Shown one piece after another: positions 16,938 to 27,344 of a stretch of DNA of 64,000 nt. Each line of letters starts with the position of its first letter. Position 1 is the stretch's first letter. A program made the position numbers and the translations under genes. Source of the DNA: Rhynchopus euleeides (Eukaryota; Euglenozoa; Diplonemea; Diplonemida; Diplonemidae); the NCBI GenBank assembly GCA_963210315.1, contig OY723238.1, positions 2,604,001 to 2,668,000 of the forward strand. Direction: 5' to 3'. The notes under the pieces were generated by a model. It did not search any database. It saw only the letters and a list, made by a program, of their open reading frames with translations, and was not told the DNA's origin.

Positions 16938-16989
16938 GGCCAGTCAGGTTTGTAGTGGGGGCTTCGCCCCACCACAAACCTGACTGGCC
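16938..16989. repeat. perfect hairpin with GGGGCTTCGCCCC loop
   Basis: GGCCAGTCAGGTTTGT and its complement ACAAACCTGACTGGCC flank a GTGGGGGCTTCGCCCCACC core, giving a near-perfect 50-bp cruciform-capable palindrome. Nearby (17017-17062) ATATGACCGG-type repeats occur three times. Confidence 0.8.
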
Positions 16990-17096
16990 CACCTGCCCAG
17001 GACCCACCAGTCAGATATGACCGGTCATATATGACCGACCCCCCCTCCGGTCACATATGACCGGCACGTTTTTCGGACCCCTTTTTTTTTGGTCAT

Positions 17097-17206
17097 GGGG
17101 GCCTTCGCTCAGAAATGCAGAGAAGTGAGGAAGGGTGAACCGCCTCACAATACTGGCTGTAAAATGACACACAGTGACACACACTGACACAGAGCGAAGG
17201 CCCCCC
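17097..17206. mobile_element. MITE-like hairpin element, GGGGGCCTTCGCT family
   Basis: A 110-bp element with GGGGGCCTTCGCT at its left end and AGCGAAGGCCCCCC at its right end, inside the long-TIR element. The interior differs from the 13528 type. Confidence 0.8.
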
Positions 17207-17387
17207 ATATATGTCATTATGACATGGTTGCATAGCGGCCGTTTTAAAAAATCCCTTGTATTTTGTGGACTTGCAAAAACGGCCGCTGATTTTCAGCATT
17301 TTAAAAAACGGCCGTTTTTTTTACCTGGGAATTTTGTATGGGGCGTGGGTCAGCAGGCGAGATCCCACCACCAGGAGTGCCTCCCCA

Positions 17388-18400
17388 CTGCAAGGGATAC
17401 CCTGCAGCAAGCATTGTGAGCGCGCCTTCAAGTATGATGCGAAGAGTTCAGACTTCGTGGACCACTTTGACGGACCGCGCCATATCAAGAAGAAGAAGAA
17501 CGCAGCGTTGAAAGTGCAGAGCCAGGGAAACAGCTGGCGCTGTCGGGGTGCGATACCCTCAGTGGCAGGCTTGCAACTTCGGATCGCCCGGGGTGCGTTG
17601 TTCACCGGATCACCGGCTGGCATGGTGCATGATGCTGTCAAGAAGTGTGTCCCGAGGAGGGGCTGAACATGGTTGCGGCCAATCTAGGCACGTGTGTCGT
17701 GGATGACCGTGCAGGCAGAGGTGGGTGTCGCTCACTGGCATCAGGGCTCTTCCGACAGAGCTTTCCCTTGATCTCGGCGACAGCACCCCGGATGAGAAGG
17801 ACACCGCCTTCGCTGATTTATTCCCAAAGGCACGGGCGATCATCCCGGGCAATATGCAGCACCAGCTGGATGGGTTCACGACCGCACTGGCGCTGAAGGA
17901 TGTGCTGTGCCACATCTCTGACGCAGCTGAGAGGGAGAAGCAGGCGAGCAAGACGGCACCGCCGGCCGTGTCGTGCGATCCCGCTTCTCTCCGACACACA
18001 CTACCTGCACCGCTTGAGTGGATCTGCACCTTGCACCACGTCCCCGGGCATTTATACAATCTTCCGGGCCCGCTGCAGGACAGCGGCCCTGCTACGTGTG
18101 CGTCGCTTCTGCGGTTGGCAGAGATGCCCACGAAATCGCTGGGCTCGAGTCCCACCTGCAGGCCGCCGTCCGCCTCCCTCGCATCGCTGCTCCAGAAGTA
18201 CTGCGATGCGCAGCTGGGTGTGCCAACGGCGTGCCCCTGTCGACGCAGTGTACACCGACATTGAGAATGTCATCGAGAAAGTGTCTGAGGTGGGGAAGTA
18301 CGACCCCCCAGTGCCCCTGGCAGGGGAGCTGGCCTGGGCTGGCGACCGCATGCGCAGAAGGTGGGACGGCACGGAATCAGGGAAGTCCTTCTGGTTTGCG
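17388..18400 (+). pseudogene. degenerate transposase-like remnant
   Basis: Plus-strand frames contain a short zinc-finger-like segment (a Cys pair in PCSKHCERAF followed by FVDHFDGPRHIKKKK, spacing near that of BED or C2H2 fingers). Later come open stretches in other frames (about 17725-18264 and 17900-18440) without recognised motifs. The position inside long inverted repeats suggests the decayed transposase of the host element. Frame changes break any single ORF. The family is not assignable. Confidence 0.3.
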
Positions 18401-18401
18401 G

Positions 18402-18899
18402 TCCGCCGTCTGTGCCCGAGCGCGTACGGCCGCATGAGTCGTAGGGGTGTCAGAACTCCGGTGCCACCTCCCCTCTGTTTCGGGGAGGTCACGAGCAGGG
18501 CCTGGGTGATCTACGACGAGGCCACCACGTTCCGAGGGTGTGCTGGATTTCTGGGACAACCCGGGGGCGAACCGGGCTGCTACACTCCTCTCTGCTCTCG
18601 GGTGTCTGCTGCTTGTCGAGCGACAGGCAGGGCGGAAGCCATTTTTCTTTGTACAGTCGACAGAGAATCGCAGTGCCCAATGTCATGTGCAGGCAACAGG
18701 GAGTTGTCAAGTGTGTTTCCTCAGCTCGGTACGGTAAGCAGGAGGCGAATCTCCAAAGGAAAATAGGAGGGGGAAAAAACGGCCGTTTTTTCGCCAACAA
18801 AACATGAAAACGGCCGTTTTTATATTTCGGTAGCGGGAACTGAGGTAGTGAATTCTCAGAAAATCCACTCCCTCCATGACGGCCGTTATGACACTATGT
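18402..18899 (-). repeat. right long terminal inverted repeat
   Basis: Inverse of 15821-16547 without the retroposon. It preserves the uninterrupted insertion site at about 18638-18651 (AGCCATTTTTCTTT). Confidence 0.8.
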
Positions 18900-18915
18900 T
18901 ATGACCGGTTTTTTT

Positions 18916-19087
18916 CTTACGCACACGACTTTCGCGCGGAAAGTGTCATTCAGCTCTGCCAAACGTGCTCTACACACCACCCCCTTCATCAGGCAAGTGG
19001 GTTTGTAAGTGTGTGTGGAAGCGTCAACGCATCAAACGAAGTATCAACAGTAGAGAAAGAGCGGCAGAGTTGAAGTGACACTTTTTA
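18916..19087 (+). mobile_element. YR-retroelement terminal segment relic (A-B unit)
   Basis: The order CTTACGCACAC ... CCAAACGTGCTC ... GTGTGTGGAAGCGTCAACGCATCA ... AGAGCGGCAGAGTTGAAGTGACA matches, with divergence, the A2-B2 terminal unit of the coding element at 38168-38328 read on the minus strand. No internal region is attached, so this looks like a solo remnant left by recombination between direct repeats. Confidence 0.7.
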
Positions 19088-19092
19088 GCGGG

Positions 19093-19460
19093 AGCACTTC
19101 AGTGCCCTGTTGTCCGACATGTAGTCGTACAGGAGGTAGTGGCGGCGCGTCCGTAGCAGCCGCATCGTGCTGGCCCCGAGGCGGGTCAGCGCCGGTGTGT
19201 GTAGCGCGGGCCGGCGCGCTGTAGGCTCCGCCGAGTCAGGTGGCGTCCAGGCGTACAACTTTTCTCGCTTGGTCGGGGCGTCCGCTCCGCAGTCACCCTT
19301 CTCACTGCCGCCTTCGCCGTCATCAGTGCGATGGGTTCCGTCTGTAGCTGGTGTTTGTTGGTCCGCAAACCTGCCTGATAATCCGCCAGCTCATTCCCCT
19401 CCACCCCGACGTGGGCCGGCACGTACTGCTGGATTTTTCTCAGGTGAAAACCCCCGCTGA
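19093..19460 (-). pseudogene. LINE-type RNase H fragment, C-terminal half
   Basis: Minus-strand translation reads IQQYVPAHVGVEGNELADYQ, the typical His- and Asp-bearing C-terminal signature of LINE RNase H domains. About 60 more codons follow before a stop. The N-terminal half is absent here. The fragment abuts the YR relic at 18916-19087. Confidence 0.7.
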
Positions 19461-19499
19461 CCCAGATTGGCCCGGAGCGAAGACCCCCCATGTGTTGTT

Positions 19500-19690
19500 G
19501 TGTCTTTTTTTGAGCACATTTATGATGCGTAAAAGTGTAGGAGTGCTTCCGACGATCCTGTTCCTTTTCTGTGTGTCTAGCTATCTCGTGTTCACATGTG
19601 CTCCACACCCACATCAAAGCAGCAGGCTCTAGGGTGGTGGAAGCGTCAACGCATCATTAAAGAAGGAAGCACGGTTGCTACGCTTTTGTG
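19500..19690 (+). mobile_element. probable YR-retroelement terminal relic
   Basis: Contains GTGGTGGAAGCGTCAACGCATCA at about 19634-19656 (shared core GTGGAAGCGTCAACGCA), preceded by TGTGCTCCACACCCACATCA, in the order seen in other terminal units of the family. More decayed than 18916-19087. Confidence 0.5.
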
Positions 19691-19839
19691 TCGAACAATG
19701 CCACCGTGCGGCCAGAGGTACACCAAACAGCGCCCCCTCTCTCACCAGGGACGCAGCGAGCCCGGCCTAAAATCGTTCAAATCGAGGGTTTTCAAACATG
19801 CGATAATGCGAATCGTTTCTCCAGCATGCCCCCCTTCCC

Positions 19840-19873
19840 CCTCCCCCCACCACCATCGCACCACACTCTGCAG
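19840..19873 (+). promoter_or_regulatory. candidate splice acceptor upstream of the kinase gene
   Basis: A long pyrimidine-rich tract (CCCCCTCCCCCCACC ...) ends in CTCTGCAG at 19873, 67 nt before the ATG at 19941. It could be a trans-splice site or a leader intron end. Confidence 0.35.
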
Positions 19874-19940
19874 AGGATATTGTACCACCTGGGGGGACTA
19901 AACTGGCACCGCCTACCAGCAGCAAGGCTGCTATTGGCGG

Positions 19941-22900
19941 ATGTGCCAACATGAGCAGTCGGTAGAACGCAGCGATAGCGATATCACGCCTGAGATTGTC
20001 GTTGACGATGCGCCGAAGCTGCGGCACCGTGTCGGGAGTACACCGGCCACTACGAACGCGTCGACCCCGAGGGTGAGATGGCGCGAGCGCGAGTCGCCCC
20101 GCCCTCGTGGCATCCGGATTGCCTTCACACACACCATTCTCATCGTAGCTGTGTTGGCAATTGCCGCGATGCTTGGGGGTGGGATTATTCTGTACCTGCG
20201 TGCTGTCTACGCGTTGGAGCTTGGGGTGAAGGAGCTTTCGCAGAAGGAGACGGACGAGATTGCGAACAAGCTCCGGCAGTCCTTCAGCGCACCCATCAAG
20301 AACGGGGAAGCCCTGCGGAACTACTACTACCACACCACCGACAAGGGGATTATCGACCACACAACAGAGGATGTGATGGAGACGTCTGTGAAGTATCATT
20401 CGCTGTCGTCGATCCAGAGCTCCAGTGTCATCCAGGAGGTGGGGGTCGTGCTGCTGCCGAAGCATCTGAAGCAGAAGCAGGATGATAACGACACCTCGGT
20501 GCTGCAGAACGAGGACCTGGCGTACAGCCATGTGTGGTACGACATCCTTGAGAATGGGACGCGTCAGTACATCCATGCACACTACTTCCCGGGGCGCCAG
20601 GAGATCAACCGGACGCTTGGCAGCAAGTATTACGGGAGGCCCCTCACTGTGATGGAGAAGATCAACGTGACGACGGGCGAGGTGTACGGCAAGGTGAGCA
20701 AGCCGTTCTCTCCCGATGCGTACGTCAACAACACTCTGAAGGCAGCGGTATTCCCGAACAACCTCAGCAGCAGCACCGACATCGAATGGTCCCACACACA
20801 GAGCTCGAGGATCGACCTCACCATCGACACGGAGAACGTCTCGCGTTTGGAGAATTTCACGAATAAGGAGTGGCGCGAGCCCCAGATGTGGATCTCGGAG
20901 GACGACAACTACTACGCCTTCTGTGCGTGGGACTCTGTGCTGGTGCCGCCGCAGGAACCCCAACACCCTTTCTATGGATATGGCGCAGTGCAGATCTCCG
21001 CTTTCTTCATCTTCTACGAGTGGGATGACATCGTTTCGGAGCACCGCGATAACGAAACGCTCGTGGTTGTGTTTGACAGACACCATCAATACGTCTACTC
21101 CCCGACAAACCGCTCCGAGGAGGAAGGCACGCCGGAGGAGCATGTGACGCTTCGTGCGCTGGCTTGCGCCCAGCTGTTTAACGAGACGAACGCGGAATCG
21201 CACAACAACGAGAAGATGGCAACGTGCTCACGTGTGATGAATGAGACGACGGTGTTTCGCGACATCAAGGCAAATGACGACGGAACTGACAAGTTTGATC
21301 TCGTCTGGATCGACGGCGAGCAGTACTACGTCAGCTACAAGGGCATCTACCACAGTAATACGACAAATGCCTATGGGACCTCCACCCGCCTCGATGTTGC
21401 GGTAGTGTGGGCGCGGAAGAGCTCTATCGTGCGTGCGCAGATCACACGCGTCATCACCATCCTCATCATTTTTGTGGTCGGCGTGTTCGTGATGTTCGTC
21501 ATCCTCTTCGCAGCGCAGCTTGTCATTATCGGACGCCCGATGAACTCCCTTGTGAAGGCAACCGAGGCGATGGCCGCCCTGCACATCGAAGAAGCCAAAG
21601 AGGCGCTCGACAACTCCGTATGCCCATTAGCATCCCCACACCCCCTCACCTGTCCTGCAGTGCATCTGCCAGCTGCAGACAGCCTCTACGATCTAGAGAG
21701 CGAGGCACTTTTCGAGGGAGGTCTTTCGCTTAGCATCCTGCATGCAGTCTTCGGTGTTGGTTATTTTTGGCGGAATCGTCATACAAGGAAGCAGTGAACG
21801 GTTGGTACGCTTTCGAGTCAAAATTTGTGGCAATTTGCCGTTTTGCCAAGGCCCCCTTTCATCCCCGTTCATGCCCCCCTGCCAAACCCCCCACCCACCC
21901 CGCATCGCACCACCTCGCAACACCTCAGCCCTGCGACTGCTCCGTGGTGAAGGTGAGGGAAGTAGAGGCACTGACCCGCAGTTTCCGGAGGTATGGTTTG
22001 CACCAACGGGGCCCCGCTCCTGGCCCGACGCGCCTGGGTCGCCAAGCCACAGTTCAGGTGGTGAGAAACTACGTGTCACCACAATCTGCCCTGGGGAACC
22101 ACAAGCGAATCTTGCGGCTCCGATTTGTCTGAAAGGCCCACTCCTCCAGCAAGAATTCAGAATGGTGCTGCCTCAGCATCCGCCTGCTCTCGCCCTAACT
22201 ACCGACCCACCCTACAGGACGCTGCGGTTCATGGCGGAGTACAAAGCCTTCATGCCCCAGGGCCTGGCGTGCGACACCTCGGAGACGGAAGGGGATGACA
22301 TGAGCGTCGAGCATGCCCCTGACGGTGGGATTGCACCGCCCCCACGCCCACCCCGCCCCTCGAGGGCCGAGGAGTCAGCGGAAAAGAAGGACGCGAAGAC
22401 TCTGGAGCGCCTCCAGCAGATCGGGCTGAAGCGCAAGGTGGGGAGTGTGTTGGAGGCGAGGTTTGACAAGCGCGATCTCCGGGACGAAGATGCAGCACTG
22501 AAGTCGGTGGACTTTGTCAACATCGTGCTGGCGACAGTGAAGCGCCACGGGGGCATCATGCTGCAGACGTCGCCTGCCGTGTGCATCGCGACGTGGAACA
22601 CGCATAACAGTTGCCATCGCCATGCGCATCAAGCCTGCGCCTGCGCCATGGAAATCAAAAAGCGTGCACTAAAGGCGGGCCTTAAGATGTCGAGCGTTGT
22701 GGCAACTGGCAGCGTGATGGCGGGCTCCGTTGGTGACAATCATACGCGTGCTGTCGCGGCGTCCGGCGGAGCGCTGGATGTTGTGCAGAACGCGTCACAT
22801 CTCTGCAGCTACCTTGGGGTTTCCGTGCTGATCTCGGGGGACACGTTCGACCGGGTGCGTGCCCACATCGATGCGCGGTGTGTCGACAAAGTCGTTCTCG

Positions 22901-24467
22901 ATGACTTTGCCCTGCCCTCCGACGAACACAGCAGCAAGATGCTGCTGATGTACGAAGTGAAGGGGGAGATTAAAAACCCCTCCGGCTTGATTGCGCCACG
23001 GGATGACAAGGGCCTCTACAACGAGGGCTGGACGCTGTTCTCGAAGGGCCACTTCAAGGAGGCCCGCGTGACGCTGGAGCCTCTGGAGCACAGCGACGAC
23101 CGGCAAGCCTCCCGCCTGCTCAACCTGTCGCGCCTCTTCGAGCAGCGCACCGGGTCCTCGAGGGGCGACCCCTACGTGCGGCGGAGCCGCATGCCTTGGG
23201 AGGACTTCGAGCTGCAGCTCCCCAGCAACGAGCAAGGGTGGTACGGGCAGGAGCTGTCGCACGTGTCGGATGTGACCGAGACGGACGCCGCCGACGAGGG
23301 GGAAGAGCTGGAACAGGTGCTGCGGAAAAAGCAGGAGGATGACGAGGCTGCTGCCTTCCGCTACGCCCCTGTTGTGCCGCAGCAGTCCTGCCACTCGGCA
23401 CCCGACTACCGCAAGAGCGTCGGCTTCTCGATGCGCAGCACGCTGTGCAACAGCATCGGCATACGCACCGTGCCGACCGACCCTTCGCACCTCATCACCA
23501 CCGCCTGCTCTGAAGCCTACGTCGGTTGCGACACGCTGCCCTCGCAGATCAATACGACCAAAGGCCACATTGTCTACTCATCGGGCAAAGTGTTGGGCGA
23601 AGGTTCGTATGGCAAGGTGTACGTCGGCATGACACCCGATGGGGAGCTTATCGCACTCAAAGCGCTCAACGTGTCGTACGACATGATCTACGAGCTCGTG
23701 ATGGAGGTATGCAAATGTTCCACACAAATCATCCGACTCGTGATCCCATCGCTCCTGTGCCGCACCCCCACTCCCCTTCCCGACCCCCTGCACCACCACC
23801 CTTGCCCCCTCAGGTTTCTGTGCTCAGTAAGATCCGGCACGAGCACATCGTGGCCTACCACGGGTCTGCGGTGCTGGAAAGCACAATCGTCATCTGCATG
23901 GAGTACATGCCGGGAGGGAGTCTGGCACAGCTCCTGCAGCAGTTCGGAAGTTTCAACGCCAGCACCGTGAAGCGCTATACAAAGGACATGCTCAAGGGGC
24001 TGCACTTCCTTCACGAAGAGCAGATCATGCACCGCGACCTCAAGCCAGGCAACGTTCTGGTGTGCAGCGACGGGACCTGCAAGCTTGCAGATTTTGGGAC
24101 ATGCGCCAGCCTTGCGGGCGGTGGTGCAATGGAGTCGGGCGTGGAAGGGGCGGAGCCGATGGTGGGCACACCTCTGTACATGTCACCTGAGGTGATACAG
24201 GCGGAGCGTGACATCAAATCCGACATCTGGTCCTTCGGGATCACCATGGCGGAGCTTCTCTTTGGGCGTGTGCCCTACGACGTTCCTCTCGAGTCATTCT
24301 CGCCGGTCGCCTTCGTGTACCAAGTGGGGCTCCGTGGCCTGCGCCCCACAATCCCTCAAGACACGGAACCGACTGCCCTCGCGATTCTCAAAGGCTGCCT
24401 GGAGGAGAAGCCGAGTGACCGTCCCACCTGTCTCGAGCTGCTCTCGATGGTCTACTTTACAAATTGA
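19941..24467 (+). CDS. transmembrane receptor with degenerate cyclase domain and Ser/Thr kinase
   Basis: Four exons: 19941-21617, 21929-21990, 22218-23706 and 23814-24467; product about 1293 residues. All junctions are GT-AG and restore one frame (phases 0, 2, 0). Residues 62-86 and about 497-522 are membrane spans. Between them lies a probable extracellular sensor with many N-glycosylation sequons (for example NVTTG, NLSSS, NETTV). Residues about 678-805 align with a class III nucleotide-cyclase domain (VVATGSVMAGSVGDN, LGVSVLISGDTFDRV), but the metal-binding Asp positions are lost (LQTSPAVCIATWN in place of the usual FxGD stretch), so catalysis is unlikely. A TPR-like helix pair follows near 845-885. 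The kinase (about 1031-1290) is complete: LGEGSYGKVYVG loop, ALK lysine, HRDLKPGN, DFG and SPE motifs, close to STE11/MAPKKK-type kinases. It probably sits at the cell surface and signals ligand binding to a cytosolic kinase. Ligand and target are unknown. Confidence 0.85.
21618..21928 (+). other. intron 1 of the receptor kinase gene
   Basis: 311 bp, donor GTATGC, acceptor CACCTCAG, phase 0. Retaining it would shift to a frame that stops shortly after; removing it joins EALDNS to PCDCSVVKVREVEA. Confidence 0.75.
21991..22217 (+). other. intron 2 of the receptor kinase gene
   Basis: 227 bp, donor GTATGG, acceptor CCCTACAG, phase 2. Removing it joins LTRSFR to RTLRFMAEYKAFMP across a split Arg codon, leaving a 62-bp exon between introns 1 and 2. 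Confidence 0.75.
23707..23813 (+). other. intron 3 of the receptor kinase gene
   Basis: 107 bp, donor GTATGC, acceptor CCCCCTCAG, phase 0. Splicing joins the kinase N-lobe (YELVME) to VSVLSKIRHEHIV, the expected sequence around helix C, which strongly supports the junction. Confidence 0.9.
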
Positions 24468-25692
24468 AGTGAAGACCACCTCTGATTGTCTGCCTGAGTT
24501 GGATACCAGATATTTGCACAGTCAGTGAGTAACGCAGTTGCAAGACATAATGTTGTATCCCTGGGTATATGGTGCGATCGAAACTTTATATGGACTGCAG
24601 CTGCGAGGGTGGTGGAACCCCACCTGCCCCACCTGCCCCAGAACACATGTATGTGCACCATCCGTTCTTTGCTCTGGCTATCACCTGCTCCCTCCTCCAC
24701 CCCTCCCACCCCCAACAATACCCGATTCTGTCACAGTCACAATATATGTAGTGTCGTGTTCTTCTGGATGTCGCACGCCAGAAGATGCTCAGTGTCGGTT
24801 GTATGCGTGTGGATCATGGATTGGCATTGGCACAGGTGTTGCCGATCAAGCCTTCAGTGGAATTGTGTTCAGAGCAGTGTGATGGTGGGTATTACAGAGC
24901 AGGGTGCTCGGTGTGACCTACACGATTGCAACAAATCATGTGCGGGGGAATGCATCAGTCAGGTGCCATCCCCTCCCGCGAACCAACCCAAAAAAAAAAA
25001 CAAACACGTTCCTTGCAATTCCATAATCATCATCCGTTTCTGTACTTTCGTCCGTGAGGTCTGGTCGGTTTCTTCAAAAAAAATATCAGGAAAAAAACAA
25101 GCAGAAAAACTATATGGCAAGTTTCTACATACAGTTAGGGTACTAATGAATGTTATGGGGCCAAAATGTTATGAACCGGGACTTCTCAGAAATCGGGAAT
25201 TTAATTATTTTTAACATTTTTATTTTTAACATTTTCAAAAATGTTATGGGCTTGGCGTTTTTTTGGTGGCTCGGTAGCGAAAATTTCCGTGACATTTGCT
25301 CGGTCCTGCGACCCACACACACCCACCAGCTCTCTGTGGGGCTTGGGTGCAGATTGGTGGCATCAGCGGGCTCTGGCGGAACCCCCCGCTTCTGGTACCG
25401 AGCGACCGATGACACTGCCCAAGATGATGAGGTGATCTGGAGGACAGTCAGAGCACTCTGCACACTTTCTTCAGGTGCCAGACAGCTGCAGAGGGCCAGG
25501 AGAAGCTCGATGAGCTCGACCGGCAGGGGAGAAAGGGTGCGAGGGTCGGGCTGACCCCCCTTGGGGGTGGACCCCACCCCCCACGCGCCCGATCTAACTC
25601 AATTAATAAAAACATGGAATTAAAATGTTATGGGAAAATGTTATGATTCCGAGGTCCCGGCGAATTAATTATCTTTATTTATTTTGCCTTGT
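24468..25692. other. intergenic stretch with ATGTTATG repeats
   Basis: No gene recognised. AATGTTATGG-type octamers recur at about 25149, 25167, 25241, 25624 and 25637, and CCGGGAC (25177) is mirrored by GTCCCGG (25655). The 25150-25660 block may therefore be a decayed repeat element. A TTTCTGTACTTT string lies at 25036. Confidence 0.4.
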
Positions 25693-26402
25693 AATGACCT
25701 AATCCGCCTCGCCTCCACTAATTCGCCCAGGGTCGCCCACCACTCGCCCACACTCGCCCACACTCGCCCACACTCGCCCACACTCGCCCACACTCGCCCA
25801 CACTCGCCCACACTCGCCCACACTCGCCCACACTCGCCCACGTTCGCCCACATTCGCCCACACTCGGCCACACTCGCCCACAACTCGCCCACACTCGCCC
25901 ACATGCATTCGCCCACATTCGCCCACACTCGCCCACACTCGGCCACACTCGCCCACACTCGGCCACACTCGCCCACAACTCGCCCACACTCGCCCACGTT
26001 CGCCCACATTCGCCCACACTCGGCCACACTCGCCCACACTCGCCCACATTCGCCCACACTCGCCCACACATGCATTCGCCCACACTCGCCCACATTCGCC
26101 CACACTCGGCCACACTCGCCCACACTCGCCCACATTCGCCCACACTCGCCCACACATGCATTCGCCCACACTCGCCCACATTCGCCCACACTCGCCCACA
26201 TTCGCCCACATTCGCCCACACTCGCCCACATTCGCCCACACTCGCCCACACTCGACCACCACTCGCCCACATTCGCCCACACTCGACCACCCTCGCCCAC
26301 CCTCTTCCGCACTCTTGCACTTTCGCCCACGTTCGCCCACATTCGCCCACACTCGCCCACCTTCGCCCACCCTCGCCCGGAGGCGAGGTGGATTAGGTCA
26401 TT
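25693..26402. mobile_element. inverted-repeat-bounded minisatellite
   Basis: AATGACCTAATCC(G/A)CCTCGCCTCC at 25693-25716 is inverted at 26379-26402. Between them lie about 650 bp of near-perfect 6-12-bp repeats (ACTCGCCCAC / ATTCGCCCAC with rarer CGGCCAC and ATGCATTCGCCC variants). The strands are strongly asymmetric in G and C. Repeats with no stop codons produce spurious ORFs on both strands. Confidence 0.85.
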
Positions 26403-26970
26403 GTAACAATCATTAATTTCCCGACTGTAACAAAAATCTGACCCTTTCCCTGAGACAACAGGGTGGGGCTTCGCTTGGATGCCAAACAACGGCACGTTCC
26501 TCCGGCGCATTTCCACCTGTGTATTGGGGGGCCCTCGCTCTGTGCCAAGCTGTGCCGGTTTTATCTCCAATATTGTGAGGCGACTCACTCCCTCTGCACT
26601 TCTGAGCGTTTGCTATGGTGGTGGCTGATTAGCGGACCCACAGCGCACAGAAGGTCCACGAAAGACTAACGCACGAGAACTGATACGCTATCGGCTCACT
26701 CCTCTGCACTTCTGAGCAAAGGCCCCCCGATTTGTGAGAAAAGCGCCGAAATGCTGCCGAAAAGTTTCCGATAGCGGAGCCCTCCCAAGAGTCATCATTC
26801 CCAACCCACATAGTGTTGAGTGCACCCCTCGGGGGAAAGTAGGGGGCCACGGCTCTGGGGAGCGCAGCAGTGGGGACTGCAGAACGAGCGCCTCGGGTGT
26901 GTTGCACAGTGTGGTGGTCATATCTTAGGGTGGGTCTACCCCATGCAGAAGTAGTGGCTGGCTTTTTTTT
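26403..26970. other. spacer containing a MITE-like element
   Basis: No gene. It contains the hairpin element at 26526-26728 and ends in a T-rich run at the left border of the large YR element. Confidence 0.4.
26526..26728. mobile_element. long MITE-like element, GGGGGGCCCTCGCT family
   Basis: Left end GGGGGGCCCTCGCTCTGTG, right end CTTCTGAGCAAAGGCCCCCC. At 203 bp it is nearly twice the family length. The right-end motif CTCTGCACTTCTGAGC also occurs internally at about 26596-26611, so the extra length may be a partial duplication or insertion. Confidence 0.6.
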
Positions 26971-27344
26971 GCACATAACACACCTGTGTGGTACGGGAAA
27001 TGCTACGAGGAACGCGATGGACTCGGGACTGCTGCTGGCCTCTCTTGCTATGGTTTACTTATGTTTCGTGCTCCACCTGCTCCACCTCATTCTGCACTTC
27101 AGATGATCCACTTCACGTGGGTTACGGGGTTTGGGACAACGATGATATGTTGTGTCCGACGACAAGGTAAGGTAAGCTCATCGAGGTACACCAAACCGGA
27201 GTTGTCAAATCAAAAAAGACACACCGCCCGAGAGGCAATTGGTGTGACACAACAGCGATGACACAACCACTCTGCCCGAGGGGGCGCGTTTTTAGCGACC
27301 GAGACCTCCTCTCCTGACTGAGGGACACACGATCTGACCGTCCG

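Larger units (their letters stand above)
15821..18899. mobile_element. DNA element with ~500-bp terminal inverted repeats
   Basis: The sequence starting ACATAGTGTCATAACGGCCG at 15821 is repeated in inverse at 18899 and stays alignable for about 500 bp inward (left arm to about 16547 including a later insertion; right arm 18402-18899). The arms differ at scattered positions, so the element is not new. The palindrome AACGGCCGTT recurs in both arms and in the interior (17233-17315). The interior carries a LINE RNase H fragment, a MITE-like hairpin and a weak zinc-finger transposase remnant, but no intact transposase gene. No clear target duplication was seen. Confidence 0.75.

Noticed and set aside
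18135-18155. tRNA B-box-like GGCTCGAGTCCC
   Set aside because: No matching A box or cloverleaf; it lies inside a transposase remnant.
21742-22216. Coding status of the frame between the first two exons of the kinase gene
   Set aside because: It is low-complexity and Pro-rich, and two clean GT-AG introns remove it while restoring frame and domain continuity.
25684-26588. Four ORFs of 200-300 codons across the CGCCCACACT minisatellite
   Set aside because: Translation products are simple repeats on both strands. They reflect the tandem repeat only.
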